Positions 17,843 to 27,219 are shown, counted from the stretch's first letter. The stretch is 64,000 nucleotides of DNA from Flavobacteriales bacterium (GCA_016718655.1 JADKCV010000006.1:1-64000); one strand, 5' to 3'. Numbers and translations are program-made. The notes: generated from the sequence alone by a model not told the origin.

Positions 17843-19020
17843 CGTTCCGTGCTGTCAACGGGGTAGGTGATCATGGTGGAGTCCACCTCCCAAGCGATGC
17901 TGTCGGCCATGTCGGCTTCGCGTTGTTGCTGGTGTTGCCGGTCGAAATAGCCGCCGGTGCGTATCGGCCCGAAACGTGTGAAGCCGGCCATCACCTGCGC
18001 CGGATCCATGCGCTGGAAGGTGCCCGTACCGGCCTCGAAATAGGCCACTGCGAGCGTATCGTCGTTCACTGCACTGCGGGCCAATTGCGCCACCTGCGCG
18101 ATCAGTTCGGGCGTCATGCGCTCCATGCGGATCACGTCGCCCAGGTGCAGTTCGGGTAGCACTGTGTTGTTCTCCTGGGTCACCTGCATGGTGCCGTCGG
18201 TCTCTCCGGAAAGCATGCTGAAGTTCATCGCCGTCCGCACTTGGTCATCCTGCAGGATACCCATGAACTTCCCATTGCGGAACTGTGCGCCCCACGAGAA
18301 GGCCGGCAGGCCGATGTCCAGCGGCAAGGGATAGGGCTTGGTGCCCGTGAAGTAGGGCTCGGCAACAGCGAGGTCGAAGATGGAGTTACCATCGCCCGGC
18401 GCTGTGATCTGGCCTACGTTGTAGGGCATCAGCATGCCGCGGTCGGCGGGTGGTACACCGGTCTTCGTGGGCTGTGCGTACTGGTGGAGGCGGATGGTGG
18501 CGGTGAGCGGCACATCGAGGCTGTCGTTCATGATCCGCGTGAGGCGGAAGAACCGTGCCTTGGTCTTTGCGGTCCAGTCGCAGTCCAGCATCACCCCGTG
18601 GATCTTGTCCGGGCATTCCATCCGCAGCTTGCGCAACAGGTTGGTGGCCAAATGCTCCACTTCCGCATCGCCGATCTTCAGGAAGGTGGCGTTGGTGATG
18701 TAGATGCAAGGCACCAGTTCCACCTGGTCGGTCCAGGCACCCTGGCCGCCGTAGTAGGTGCGCCACTGGTATGGAACACGCACCATCGAGATCGGATGCG
18801 CTCCGTTGGCGGGGTTCCAGTCGATGTCGAGCAACTTGTGGTACACGCGTTGAATGGCATTGCGCTGCAAGGCGATCTCCTCATCGCCCTCCATCCAGTA
18901 ACTATTCTTCCAGCGGAATGCGGAGGGTATCACCACGGGGTCGGGCGGAGTGGGCCGCAGCAGACCCCATGCCGCCAACGGGAGCACGAGCAAGGGCGAC
19001 CAGCGCAGGAAGCGGAGCAT
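17839..19020 (-). CDS. Exported TIM-barrel-like protein (DUF3142-like)
   Basis: 393 residues. An N-terminal hydrophobic segment (LLVLPLAAWGLL) acts as signal or anchor. Segments such as IHGVMLDCDWTAKTKARFF, LTATIRLHQYAQPT and MPYNVGQI resemble the beta strands of glycoside-hydrolase-like TIM barrels of the DUF3142 type, where an LDxD strand is typical. The C-terminal part is shorter and charged. It is coupled by a four-base overlap to the large helical protein downstream. Enzymatic activity is not established from the sequence. Confidence 0.6.
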   Translation of the reverse strand: MLRFLRWSPLLVLPLAAWGLLRPTPPDPVVIPSAFRWKNSYWMEGDEEIALQRNAIQRVYHKLLDIDWNPANGAHPISMVRVPYQWRTYYGGQGAWTDQVELVPCIYITNATFLKIGDAEVEHLATNLLRKLRMECPDKIHGVMLDCDWTAKTKARFFRLTRIMNDSLDVPLTATIRLHQYAQPTKTGVPPADRGMLMPYNVGQITAPGDGNSIFDLAVAEPYFTGTKPYPLPLDIGLPAFSWGAQFRNGKFMGILQDDQVRTAMNFSMLSGETDGTMQVTQENNTVLPELHLGDVIRMERMTPELIAQVAQLARSAVNDDTLAVAYFEAGTGTFQRMDPAQVMAGFTRFGPIRTGGYFDRQHQQQREADMADSIAWEVDSTMITYPVDSTER

Positions 19021-19059
19021 GGTTCTGGATCCGTAGGGATGAACGCTAATGTGGTGGTC

Positions 19060-19740
19060 CTATTTCGTGCGCGGTGAAGTGGCCCTTCCGGCGAACGCCC
19101 CGTTCACGTCCAACACCGCCCGTTCGGTGCACGCGTACACCCGATCCGTTCGTTCGGGGCGGATCACGTGCAGTCCTGTGCTCAATCCGAAGGCCGGGAT
19201 GATCGCCAGCCGCTCACCGAACCAGAAACAAGGCAACCGCAGTCGTTGCCGGGCTTGCCCACTGAGCACCACACCCGGATGGATGTGCCCGCCCATGCCA
19301 TAGACCCCGGGTCGTTCGGCGGGTTCATGCGCGAACACGAAGGGACCTTCCTCCAGGGTGTCATCACACACGTGCAGGCCTGCATCCGCATAGCGTCGGT
19401 CTGCGAGGATGTCGTGGTTGCCCGGTACCAGGTGCAGGGGGATGCTCTGCCGCAAGGCCCACGCCGTGAAGGGCGCCCAGCTGGTGTTGTGGCTGCTGTG
19501 GAAGAGGTCGCCCAGGATCAGCAGGCGTTCGGGACGGAAGTTGGCGATCAATGCGTCCAACCGGGCCAGTGTTCCTTCATCCTGTCCCTCGGGCAATGCC
19601 GCACCCGCCTTACGAAAGTGAGCCGCCTTGCCCAGGTGCAGATCGCTCACGACCAACCAACGTAGGCGGTCCCAATACAGCGCCCGGTGCGGGTGCAGGA
19701 TAAGGCGTTCACCAGCGACGGAGATCTCGGCGGGGAGCAT
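19060..19740 (-). CDS. pdeM: Ligase-associated DNA damage response endonuclease PdeM
   Basis: 226 residues, full length for the family. Calcineurin-like metallophosphatase motifs are all present: VVSDLHLGKAAHFRKAG, ILGDLFHS, VPGNHD, FAHEP and GHIHPG. PdeM is the fourth member of the ligase-associated repair set (ATP-dependent ligase, DExH helicase, MBL-fold exonuclease), and in most genomes it directly follows the helicase. Here it is about 8 kb from the helicase on the same strand, with unrelated genes between. The ATG is followed by a compact PAEISVAGERL N-terminus typical of the family. Confidence 0.9.
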   Translation of the reverse strand: MLPAEISVAGERLILHPHRALYWDRLRWLVVSDLHLGKAAHFRKAGAALPEGQDEGTLARLDALIANFRPERLLILGDLFHSSHNTSWAPFTAWALRQSIPLHLVPGNHDILADRRYADAGLHVCDDTLEEGPFVFAHEPAERPGVYGMGGHIHPGVVLSGQARQRLRLPCFWFGERLAIIPAFGLSTGLHVIRPERTDRVYACTERAVLDVNGAFAGRATSPRTK

Positions 19741-19975
19741 GGGGGCAAGATAATCCCTCGCCCCATGTCGATATCATCGTTACGAACAAGCGCGTCAATA
19801 AGGGTCCTCAACGGTCCAGAACCCCGTAGGTCGGACATCCTGCCGCCCGGACCGGGGCGATCACTCAACACTTCTGTCCCCGCTATCCCCCGGTTCTACA
19901 CTGTGGCCAAGCTTCACGAGCACAGCCCAAGCCCGGCATGCACCTTGGAATACAGGCGGTACCATTCCCGTCACC

Positions 19976-20389
19976 ATGAACGAGCGACAGATGCGATCAA
20001 GCCCTACGTCCCAACACTCCCTGCGAGCACTCGTGGTCGAGGACCGCGAGGACGTTGCCATGAGCCTGGCCATGCTGCTGGAGCGGCTGGGCTACTCGGT
20101 CCAAGTGGCTCCCACGGCGAAGGAGGCAATGGAACATGGCGCTCATTTCAAACCGGATGTGATCTTCCTGGACATCGGCCTGCCCGACCAGTCCGGCTAT
20201 GATGTGTGCAAGGATATGCGTCGTAGCGAGTGGGCCGCCAAGGCCTTCATCGTGGCGCTGACCGGCCGCAACGAACCGTCCGACATGATCCGGTCGGCCA
20301 ATACCGGATTCGACCGACATGTGGCCAAGCCGATGGGCTTCGACACACTCCAGGAGATCCTGCTCATTGTGAACGATAGGGCCGCTTAG
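19976..20389 (+). CDS. Stand-alone response-regulator receiver protein
   Basis: 137 residues, a receiver domain only. Acidic pocket VVEDRED, phospho-acceptor Asp in VIFLDIGLPDQSG, Thr in VALTGRN and Lys in VAKPMG are all in place. There is no output domain, so it acts through protein contacts, as CheY- or Spo0F-like proteins do. No histidine kinase is adjacent. A later start at MRSSPTS is possible. Confidence 0.85.
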   Translation: MNERQMRSSPTSQHSLRALVVEDREDVAMSLAMLLERLGYSVQVAPTAKEAMEHGAHFKPDVIFLDIGLPDQSGYDVCKDMRRSEWAAKAFIVALTGRNEPSDMIRSANTGFDRHVAKPMGFDTLQEILLIVNDRAA

Positions 20390-20781
20390 CCATTGCGACC
20401 TCCGCGCAGCAAGGTTCGGCGATCTCCATGCTACCTGGTTGGTCGGGCCTGCGCTTCAGTGCGGTTGGACCATCCTCCACCAGCGACCCGTTGGTGGATG
20501 CTCCACCTGACCACTTTTCAAGCTCCGTGTGAAACACGCAGAACTCATTATCGATTACACCGGATCGCGCAGGATTCAACGTGCATCGGATCGTAGCTGT
20601 CAGTAGACCACAGGACCACGAAAGCGGTGATCACCAAGCATTCACATATCCGACATGAGGGTGCCATACCGGAAAAGGAACGCTGAGACGAGGACCGCGA
20701 TCGTGTTCGAATGACGACGTAGGGTCGCCCCCTGACCATTTCAAGAGATCGATAGGATCAGTCGTTCATCCACTCCCCAGG
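20390..20781. other. Intergenic, no gene seen
   Basis: About 390 bases between the receiver gene and the convergent chitinase gene. No coding, RNA or strong hairpin signal was recognised. Confidence 0.5.
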
Positions 20782-22080
20782 TCAATACCGCACCACGGAC
20801 AATCGCCACGCCAAGCGATCATAGGCGGCGTGTATGAGGTACTGACCTGCAGGAAGATCCTCGGGCACCTGGATCGTACCATGGACTTTTGCGGCGATGG
20901 TGTGTAACAAGCGTCCGCTGGCATCACGCAGGAGCACCTGCTCACCGGCTGCTAGGCCATTCAGGTGGACCACGCTGCCCGCTGTGGCGGGCGAGGGCCA
21001 TAAGCGTGCGACTTCCACTTTGGGTTCGGACAGGCCGGTGCTGATGCCACCGAAGAGGTCCTCGTAGGCTTGTGCGAACTCGTCGGCACTAGCACAGGTG
21101 CTCACTGCATCCCAGTTGATGCTCCAGGTCATCAGTCCACGCAGTGTGGGGTAGGTGGCCACGCGTTGGTAGTTGTCCGGCTGCGGACCGGTGCCGCGCA
21201 GGTAGTCCACGGCCTGGGCCAGGACGGCAGGCGTGACGTAGCCCCCTCCGGCCGCGAGCGGACAGGCGGGCAGACCGATGGCCACCTTCTCCGGCGGCAG
21301 CGGGGCGAAGAAGCCGCCGCCCGTCTGGAAGCCTTGCAGCAGCGCTTCGGTCTGGCTCACGATGAAGTCGGCCGTGCCTTGCGTGTAGATGGCGCCGTCG
21401 ATGCCGTACATGCTGCCGCTGTTGTAGAGCTGCACCTGCAGGATGTCGAGCCGGTCGCGCAACGCATCGATGATCGGCAGGTAGGCGCCCCAGATACCGC
21501 CATACGCGCTCTGTCCGCCCTGCACGTAGGCCGTTTCCGGTGCCATGGTCAGCATCATCGGAACGCCATTCTGCACCTCGAATTGATCGGCGATGTTGTG
21601 TACCGCGTCGATGAGGCGGATGATGCGGGCATCGGTGGGTGCGGCGATGGTCCCGCCAGTGATGGCCACCGAAGCACCTTCCAGGTCGATGTCAATGCCG
21701 TCGAAGCCGTAGGTGTCGAGGATGCCCAGTATACTGCTCACGAACTGGTCACGCTCGGCGTCGCTGTCCAGGTGCACCGTAGCGTTGGCCCCGCCGATGC
21801 TGATGAGCACCTTCTTCCCCTGGGCTTGCAGTGTGGCCACATCGGCGATGAAGGTGGCGGGCGCGGTCTCGGCCGGCGAGAAGGTCATGTCGTATGTGGT
21901 GCCCGGCATCGGCACAGCGAAGGACACCTCGATGACCGTGTAGCGCGGGTCGACCTCGCTCAGCTCCAGGTAGGGCGCGCTGCCGTCGTTCCAGTTGTGC
22001 CAGTAGCCGATGAGGTCGGGGCCTTGGGCGGCGGCGGTGATGGTGGATAGGAGGAGGAGCGAGGCGATCGACAGGCGCAT
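20782..22080 (-). CDS. GH18 chitinase, T9SS-secreted
   Basis: 432 residues. Signal peptide MRLSIASLLLLSTITAAAQ, then a GH18 TIM barrel: LIGYWHNWND opening strand, KVLISIGGAN, and the catalytic DxxDxDxE in YGFDGIDIDLEG (Glu is the proton donor), followed by QVQLYNSG and MTWSINWD, the usual substrate-cleft strands. The C-terminal 80 residues (LWPSPATAGSVVHL to the end) form a T9SS type A sorting domain, so the enzyme is released or anchored at the cell surface. Expected to hydrolyse chitin or related GlcNAc polymers. Confidence 0.92.
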   Translation of the reverse strand: MRLSIASLLLLSTITAAAQGPDLIGYWHNWNDGSAPYLELSEVDPRYTVIEVSFAVPMPGTTYDMTFSPAETAPATFIADVATLQAQGKKVLISIGGANATVHLDSDAERDQFVSSILGILDTYGFDGIDIDLEGASVAITGGTIAAPTDARIIRLIDAVHNIADQFEVQNGVPMMLTMAPETAYVQGGQSAYGGIWGAYLPIIDALRDRLDILQVQLYNSGSMYGIDGAIYTQGTADFIVSQTEALLQGFQTGGGFFAPLPPEKVAIGLPACPLAAGGGYVTPAVLAQAVDYLRGTGPQPDNYQRVATYPTLRGLMTWSINWDAVSTCASADEFAQAYEDLFGGISTGLSEPKVEVARLWPSPATAGSVVHLNGLAAGEQVLLRDASGRLLHTIAAKVHGTIQVPEDLPAGQYLIHAAYDRLAWRLSVVRY

Positions 22081-22234
22081 GGATAATGAAGTGATGGCCC
22101 AAGTTCGCCGCTTCCGGTGACCTTTGTCGATGGATCCGACCGGATCACGGATCGAGCGTTCGGAAGGAGCGTGTTTCCCGACGGATCCGTGCTCACTCTT
22201 TCTGTGATCGCTCCGTCATCTTCCGGAACCGGAG

Positions 22235-22684
22235 CTACTGCGTGTCCGGGCTCATGTTCTCCACATCGTCGAGGTCGCGATGCCGACCGGTCGCCTTCTT
22301 GTTCGTTACCAGATCATGGTACCCGATGAAGTTCATGGCGAGCCCATCGAAGGTCACCTCCTTGCGATTCGCGTAGCAGCTATCGAACGCCACCCCATCG
22401 ATGGTCGTCAGCAGGTCGATGCGAAGCGGGGGCTGACCGAACTGGATCACGTTACCCTCCTTCGTCAGGTCATTCACGGTGAGGCCGAACGAAGCGAAAC
22501 CGAATTCCGCAATGACCGTGAGTACGCGTTCAGCGTTCGCCTGCGTGGGGTTCAGCCAAATGTCCAGGTCGCCGGTGTAGCGCGGATATCCATGCACGCC
22601 AACGGCATAGCCGCCCACGATCATATACTCCGCCTCATGCTTTTTGAGCAACGCGACAAACTCTTTGAAGTCTTTGCTCAGCAT
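22235..22684 (-). CDS. MNT-like nucleotidyltransferase (DUF6036/AbiEii type)
   Basis: 149 residues. The nucleotidyltransferase signature is intact: MIVGGYAVGVHGYPRY then TGDLDIWL, where the two Asp bind metal; RIDLLTTIDG supplies the third acidic strand. These small enzymes are often toxins or antitoxins that transfer nucleotides to proteins or tRNA. It shares a 50-base overlap with an upstream 59-residue gene in another frame, pointing to a two-gene module. Substrate is unknown. Confidence 0.8.
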   Translation of the reverse strand: MLSKDFKEFVALLKKHEAEYMIVGGYAVGVHGYPRYTGDLDIWLNPTQANAERVLTVIAEFGFASFGLTVNDLTKEGNVIQFGQPPLRIDLLTTIDGVAFDSCYANRKEVTFDGLAMNFIGYHDLVTNKKATGRHRDLDDVENMSPDTQ

Positions 22685-22814
22685 AGGTGGGACCCATGTA
22701 TTGTTGCCTCAGGAATTCGACGGCCTCCAAGCGCTTCTCCACTGGCTGTTCAGACCAGTATGCGCGATCGCTGGGAGGTTCTTTCAACTTGGTGACGCGG
22801 ACGATCCGTTCCAT
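22635..22814 (-). CDS. 59-residue partner of the nucleotidyltransferase
   Basis: Starts MERIVRVTKLKEPPSDRAYW and ends QRLQRVCRVAQKA; predicted helical with a basic C-terminus. The last 50 bases overlap the nucleotidyltransferase start in a different frame, an arrangement that ensures coupled translation. Comparable short proteins precede such enzymes elsewhere, but no function is established. The start is the first ATG after the upstream stop-rich region. Confidence 0.65.
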   Translation of the reverse strand: MERIVRVTKLKEPPSDRAYWSEQPVEKRLEAVEFLRQQYMGPTYAEQRLQRVCRVAQKA

Positions 22815-22884
22815 TGTTCCAAAGTTACGGAAGCGAAGGGCACGGCCTAGGTTCCATTCGTCGCATCCGTTCATCCATTCACCC

Positions 22885-22933
22885 CCTTCTCCAACCGCTC
22901 CGTCATCTTCCGGATGCGGTCCTCCAACTGCTC
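22885..22933 (-). repeat. Short dispersed repeat, copy 1 (EQLEDRIRKMTERLEKG-coding)
   Basis: About 49 bases shared with 28017-28066 with two or three differences. On the - strand both copies can encode EQLEDRIRKMTERLEKG. Here it lies outside recognised genes, upstream of the small membrane protein. A shorter relative (CTCCGTCATCTTCCGGAA) lies near 22210. Confidence 0.7.
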
Positions 22934-22997
22934 GCCGCTCGCTGGATCGCGTTCCGCCGGATGCGAAGAGCCCGAAGGGGACCAGTACCTTGCTCGC

Positions 22998-23267
22998 ATG
23001 AAGTACGTATTGCCCATTGGCGCAATGCTGCTCAGCGGCTTCTTGACGCTGATGCTGGTGGTGTTCACCGTGGCTGGCATGGCCAACGCACGGCCTGAGC
23101 AACTGCGCACCCTTGAATTGTGGGTGGGTGGCTTCATACTGGTGTACGTTGGTAGTCTGGTGGCGTCGATCGTGCTGCTGCGCAAGGGCCGCGTTGGCAA
23201 CGCCATACTGGTGGCGTTGGCACCCACCATGGTGATGTGCCTTTTGGTGTTGGTGGTGGGGATGTGA
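22998..23267 (+). CDS. Small membrane protein, three segments
   Basis: 89 residues. Hydrophobic segments YVLPIGAMLLSGFLTLMLVV, WVGGFILVYVGSLVASIVLL and NAILVALAPTMVMCLLVLVV indicate three membrane helices. The ATG was chosen because the first helix follows directly. No family recognised. It precedes the sensor-kinase gene by 24 bases in the same direction and may be co-transcribed with it. Confidence 0.6.
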   Translation: MKYVLPIGAMLLSGFLTLMLVVFTVAGMANARPEQLRTLELWVGGFILVYVGSLVASIVLLRKGRVGNAILVALAPTMVMCLLVLVVGM

Positions 23268-23291
23268 AACAACGAGGGTCAACTTTGTGCC

Positions 23292-25145
23292 ATGCGGGTC
23301 CTGCTAATCCCGATCCTACTCCCGTTGTTCGGCCTGGGCGACCTGCAGGCCCAGCGCTCCGAGGTGGACAGCCTGCGCGGAGCTTGGGAACGGTGGCAAC
23401 GGAGCGAACATAGCGCGAGCGACACCCTGGGCACCAGCCTGGCCACCGACCTGTCGATGGCCTACCAGAACGCAGGCGCGTTGGACAGTGCCCTGCTGCT
23501 GAGCGCACAAGGGATCGCCTTGGCCGAGGCAGGCCTGCGGGCCGCGCCCCAGGCCAAGCGCATAGCTTGGCTGCAACACCGGATGACGGCCGAGCGCATG
23601 AAAGCGGGGCAACTGTTCTTCCTGAACCGCTACCCCGAAAGCATCGAAGCCATCAAGGCCTACCTGGCCACGGCCGAGGAGCTCCAGCGGCCGGAGGATA
23701 TCGGCGCAGCCTACAACTACATCGGCTATTGCTACAATGCCATGGAGGACGTTCCCAATGCGTTGGTTTGGTCCAACAAGGCACTGCGGATACTGGAGCG
23801 GAACGAGGGCCAGGACCTTGCCAATGCGTACGTGGGTATCGCAGGGCTGCATTTCGACCTGGGTCAGCGGGACAGTGCGCTTTCCTGTTTGCGGGCAGCG
23901 TTGCGCCTGTACGATCGGTTGGACGAACCGGTCAACAAGGCGTCGGCGCTCGGTATGATGACGGAGGCCTTCCTGGAACTGGGTGCGCCTGATTCCGTGG
24001 ACCATTTCCTGTCCTTGTTGAGGCAGGTGACCAACGCGCACGGTGGAACGCGGATGCGCATGCGCATGCGCCTGTACCTCATCGAAGGGCAGGTGGCCTT
24101 GCAGCAGGGGCGTGTGCCGGAGGCCATGGCGCTGCTGGAGCGGGCGGATTCCATGGCGTCAGCGATGGATGACCACCGCCAACGCTACTTCATCGGTCGT
24201 CAGCGTGCCATCGGCCATGCGCTGCGCGGCGAGGTATCCCGTGCGAACGAGCTGTTCGATGACGCGGTGGATGAACTGAAGAAGGACCTGGACCTCGCCA
24301 AGGTGAGGGCGCTGGCCGCTGCACAGGCCAGGGCCGAACAGGAGAAGGACCTGGCGACCTCCGAGGCCAACGCGGAAGCGTTCCGCAAAGGCCGCTGGTT
24401 CGCCTGGGCGGTGGCCGGTGGTGGCATCACCGTTGCGCTGCTGCTGGGCATCCTGTACCGACAAGGTCGGCGCAATGCGAAGCGCCTCGCTGCCGCACAG
24501 GACGAAATGATGCGCTTGGAGAAACAGCGCGAGGCTGAACGGGTGCGGATGAACGTATCGCGCGACATCCACGACGAACTGGGCGGGTCACTCTCCAAGA
24601 TCGCGTTGCTCAGCGACCTGGTGCAGCAGGGTGGGGCGGATGCTGAACGCGCGGATCGCTTGCGTGCCATTGCGGACAACGCACGGCAGGTGCGCGGTGC
24701 GTTGAACGACGTGGTATGGGCCGCTGACCCCGGCAGCGACCATGCGGGTGCGCTGTTGCACCACTTGGCCGATCGCGCTCATCGCCTGTTGGATGGCACC
24801 GGAGTGGAGCTGCTCTTGGACCTGCATGCCGACGACCAGGAGCAGACGCTGGGTCCGGCCTTCAAACGGGACCTGTCCATGGTCGTGAAGGAGGCGCTGA
24901 ACAATGCCCTGAAACATGCACGACCCACCGCGGTCGCTGTTCGGTTCCACATCCATCCGGATCGCTACGAACTGACCGTGACCGATAACGGACGTGGTGT
25001 TGGCCATAGCCCCGTGGACGGAGGTAACGGACTCACCAACATGCGCGAACGCATCGCGGCACACAGCGGCAACTTGACCGTGCTTCCCGTCCATGACGGT
25101 ACAGGAACCGTGGTGCAAGCGACCGGTACGCTGGCTTCCACGTAG
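23292..25145 (+). CDS. TPR sensor histidine kinase (NarL/HisKA_3 type)
   Basis: 617 residues. Signal-like N-terminus (LLIPILLPLFGLGDLQAQ), then TPR repeats over about residues 45-330 (IGAAYNYIGYCYNAMEDVPNA, LANAYVGIAGLHFDLGQRD). One membrane helix (WFAWAVAGGGITVALLLGI) and a short coiled coil lead to the HisKA_3 dimerisation helix with the phospho-acceptor His in SRDIHDELGGSLSKI. The HATPase N-box is VVKEALNNALKHA, with G-boxes in DNGRGVG and GNGLTNMRERI. It is followed at ten bases by a LuxR-type regulator, forming a two-component pair. The signal is unknown. Confidence 0.9.
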   Translation: MRVLLIPILLPLFGLGDLQAQRSEVDSLRGAWERWQRSEHSASDTLGTSLATDLSMAYQNAGALDSALLLSAQGIALAEAGLRAAPQAKRIAWLQHRMTAERMKAGQLFFLNRYPESIEAIKAYLATAEELQRPEDIGAAYNYIGYCYNAMEDVPNALVWSNKALRILERNEGQDLANAYVGIAGLHFDLGQRDSALSCLRAALRLYDRLDEPVNKASALGMMTEAFLELGAPDSVDHFLSLLRQVTNAHGGTRMRMRMRLYLIEGQVALQQGRVPEAMALLERADSMASAMDDHRQRYFIGRQRAIGHALRGEVSRANELFDDAVDELKKDLDLAKVRALAAAQARAEQEKDLATSEANAEAFRKGRWFAWAVAGGGITVALLLGILYRQGRRNAKRLAAAQDEMMRLEKQREAERVRMNVSRDIHDELGGSLSKIALLSDLVQQGGADAERADRLRAIADNARQVRGALNDVVWAADPGSDHAGALLHHLADRAHRLLDGTGVELLLDLHADDQEQTLGPAFKRDLSMVVKEALNNALKHARPTAVAVRFHIHPDRYELTVTDNGRGVGHSPVDGGNGLTNMRERIAAHSGNLTVLPVHDGTGTVVQATGTLAST

Positions 25146-25154
25146 CTTGCAGGG

Positions 25155-25787
25155 ATGAAGCGGATCAAGGTGGCCATCGTCGAGGACGACCGCGACTTTC
25201 GCGACCTGCTGCAGGTGGGCATGAAGAACGATGCGGGCATCCACGTCATTGCCACGTTCAGCAGCGGCGACCGGTTCCTGGAAGGCCTCGCCGACCTGGA
25301 TGCCGATGTGGTGGTGATGGACATCAACATGCCCGGAACCAGCGGCATCGGGTGTGTAGCCCTGGCCAAGCCGCGGAAACCCGCCATGCAGTTCCTGATG
25401 AGCACCGTCTTCGAGAATCCGGCGTACATCTTCCAGGCGCTCTGCGCAGGTGCGACCGGCTACATCGTGAAGAGCGCACCCGCCAAGGACCTCATCGCGG
25501 CAGTGTATGAGATCCACGCGGGCGGATCACCCATGAGCCCGGCCATAGCGCGTGCGGTCGTGGCCTCGTTCCAAGGTGCTACCTCGCAGCCCATTCAAGA
25601 GGAACAGCTCACCGCCAAAGAGCGCGAGGTGGTGGACGCCCTTGCCAGTGGCCTGATGTACAAGGAGATCGCGGACAAGCTCGGGGTGAATATCAGCACC
25701 GTGCGCACACACGTCCGCAGCATCTACGACAAGCTGCAGGTGCATTCGCGTGCGGCAGCAGTGAAGCGCGTTTATCCGGGACGCTGA
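25155..25787 (+). CDS. NarL/LuxR-family response regulator
   Basis: 210 residues. Receiver domain with acidic IVEDDRD, phospho-acceptor Asp in DVVVMDINMPG and Lys in IVKSAPAK. The DNA-binding domain carries a LuxR helix-turn-helix: LTAKEREVVDALASGLMYKE, then NISTVRTHVRSIYDKLQV. It is the cognate partner of the TPR kinase directly upstream. Target genes are not evident; the NHL-repeat gene follows on the same strand. Confidence 0.92.
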   Translation: MKRIKVAIVEDDRDFRDLLQVGMKNDAGIHVIATFSSGDRFLEGLADLDADVVVMDINMPGTSGIGCVALAKPRKPAMQFLMSTVFENPAYIFQALCAGATGYIVKSAPAKDLIAAVYEIHAGGSPMSPAIARAVVASFQGATSQPIQEEQLTAKEREVVDALASGLMYKEIADKLGVNISTVRTHVRSIYDKLQVHSRAAAVKRVYPGR

Positions 25788-25859
25788 ACCGGGCCCTACC
25801 ATCTTCATGGGAGGCGGAGTTGCTTGGGCGGCGGGACCTTCGCACAAACATCCGTTCCC

Positions 25860-27200
25860 ATGCTGCGTGCCTCTGGTCTTATCACTTCCCTGCTGGTGCT
25901 CAGCGCGGTCAATGCACAACAATACACCATCAGCACGGTGGCTGGCACGGGTCAGCTGGGCAGCGGTGGCAATGATGGTCCCGCCCTGGCAGCCGACCTT
26001 TCGTATCCGCGTGGCATGGGGATCACGGCCGATGGCATGCTCTACTTCGCCCAAGCAGGCGACCACGTGGTGCGGGTGTTCGACACCAACACGGGCTTGG
26101 TGCATCACGTGGCGGGCACCGGTGTGCTCGGTTATAGCGGCGATGGTGGCCTCGCCGTGGAAGCTGGGCTTGCCGCACCGTACGATGTGGTGGTCGACCT
26201 GGAAGGCAATGTGTACATCTCCGAAGCCGACGCGTACCGGATCCGCAAGGTCAATGGCGTGGATGGTACCATCGGAACCTTCGCCGGAACGTTGAGCCCG
26301 GGCAATACCACTGAGGTGCCAGCCACGCAAGCGGCGATGAACGGTCCTCGTGGCATCACCTTTACTGAAGACGGTGACCTGCTCATCGCCCTGATCGGCA
26401 ACGATTGCATTCGTTATGTGGATGCCGACAGCAGCTACCTGCACGCCTTTGCAGGAAGCGGCAACACGGGATCCACTGGTTTCTCGGGCGATGGAGGCCC
26501 GGCGCTCAACGCCCAGTTCTTTGCGCCCTATGGCGTGAAGGTGGCCCCCAACGGCAACGTCCACATAGCGGACCTCAACAACCGTCGCATCCGCATGGTG
26601 GATGCCACCACCGGCATCATCTCCACGGTCGCGGGTAATGGTCTGGACGCCTACGAAGGCGACGGCATGCCGGCAACCGAAGCGGCCATCGGACGGCCGG
26701 AGTTCATCACTTTCGATGCCGATGGTAACCTGTTCTTCACCAATGCGGAACAATGCCGCATCCGGAGGGTCGATGCTGCGACCGGCATCATCAGCACTGT
26801 TGCGGGCACGGGTGCCGCTGGCTACAGCGGCGACGGCGGACCTGGAAGCGCTGCCTCCATCAACTTCCCTGCGGGCATGGTCGTGGATCCCGATGGACGC
26901 ATCTACTTCGCCGATAGCTACAACCAGCGCATCCGGATGCTCACCCCGGTGGATGACACTTCTGTGGGTGAGCACGAAGAGATCGGTACCGTCGTGGCCT
27001 ACCCATCACCGGCCACCGAGGTGCTCAACGTCCGATCAACGACCTCGGGCCGACTGGACCTCATCGATCTCCAAGGCCGCGTGGTACTGAGCTCCCGCGT
27101 GGCTGGCAGCGTATTGAGCATTCCACTCAGCGATGTGGCACCCGGGCTCTATACCGTGAACGTGCAGGGAGCAGCTCCGGTAAGGGTGGTGGTGCAGTAG
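25860..27200 (+). CDS. NHL-repeat protein with T9SS sorting domain
   Basis: 446 residues from MLRASGLITSLLVLSAVNAQ (signal peptide). Repeats of the type TVAGTG-x-GYSGDGGPA-x(n)-P-G/Y are read six or more times, the hallmark of NHL beta-propellers found in bacterial secreted proteins (AGTGVLGYSGDGGLA, AGTGAAGYSGDGGPG). The C-terminal VVAYPSPATEVLNVRS block to the end is a T9SS type A sorting domain. Such propellers bind glycans or proteins; enzyme activity is not indicated. Confidence 0.88.
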   Translation: MLRASGLITSLLVLSAVNAQQYTISTVAGTGQLGSGGNDGPALAADLSYPRGMGITADGMLYFAQAGDHVVRVFDTNTGLVHHVAGTGVLGYSGDGGLAVEAGLAAPYDVVVDLEGNVYISEADAYRIRKVNGVDGTIGTFAGTLSPGNTTEVPATQAAMNGPRGITFTEDGDLLIALIGNDCIRYVDADSSYLHAFAGSGNTGSTGFSGDGGPALNAQFFAPYGVKVAPNGNVHIADLNNRRIRMVDATTGIISTVAGNGLDAYEGDGMPATEAAIGRPEFITFDADGNLFFTNAEQCRIRRVDAATGIISTVAGTGAAGYSGDGGPGSAASINFPAGMVVDPDGRIYFADSYNQRIRMLTPVDDTSVGEHEEIGTVVAYPSPATEVLNVRSTTSGRLDLIDLQGRVVLSSRVAGSVLSIPLSDVAPGLYTVNVQGAAPVRVVVQ

Positions 27201-27219
27201 GCACCTGGCTACGGTGCCT
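27199..27219. terminator. Convergent hairpin
   Basis: AGGCACC-TGGCTAC-GGTGCCT forms a seven-base-pair stem between the ends of two converging genes, overlapping the last codons of the lactamase gene. No T-run is present. Confidence 0.4.

Noticed and set aside
16010..17866. + strand frame of 618 codons opposite the helical repeat gene
   Set aside because: Shadow frame; the - strand product has a signal peptide and coupling to its neighbour.
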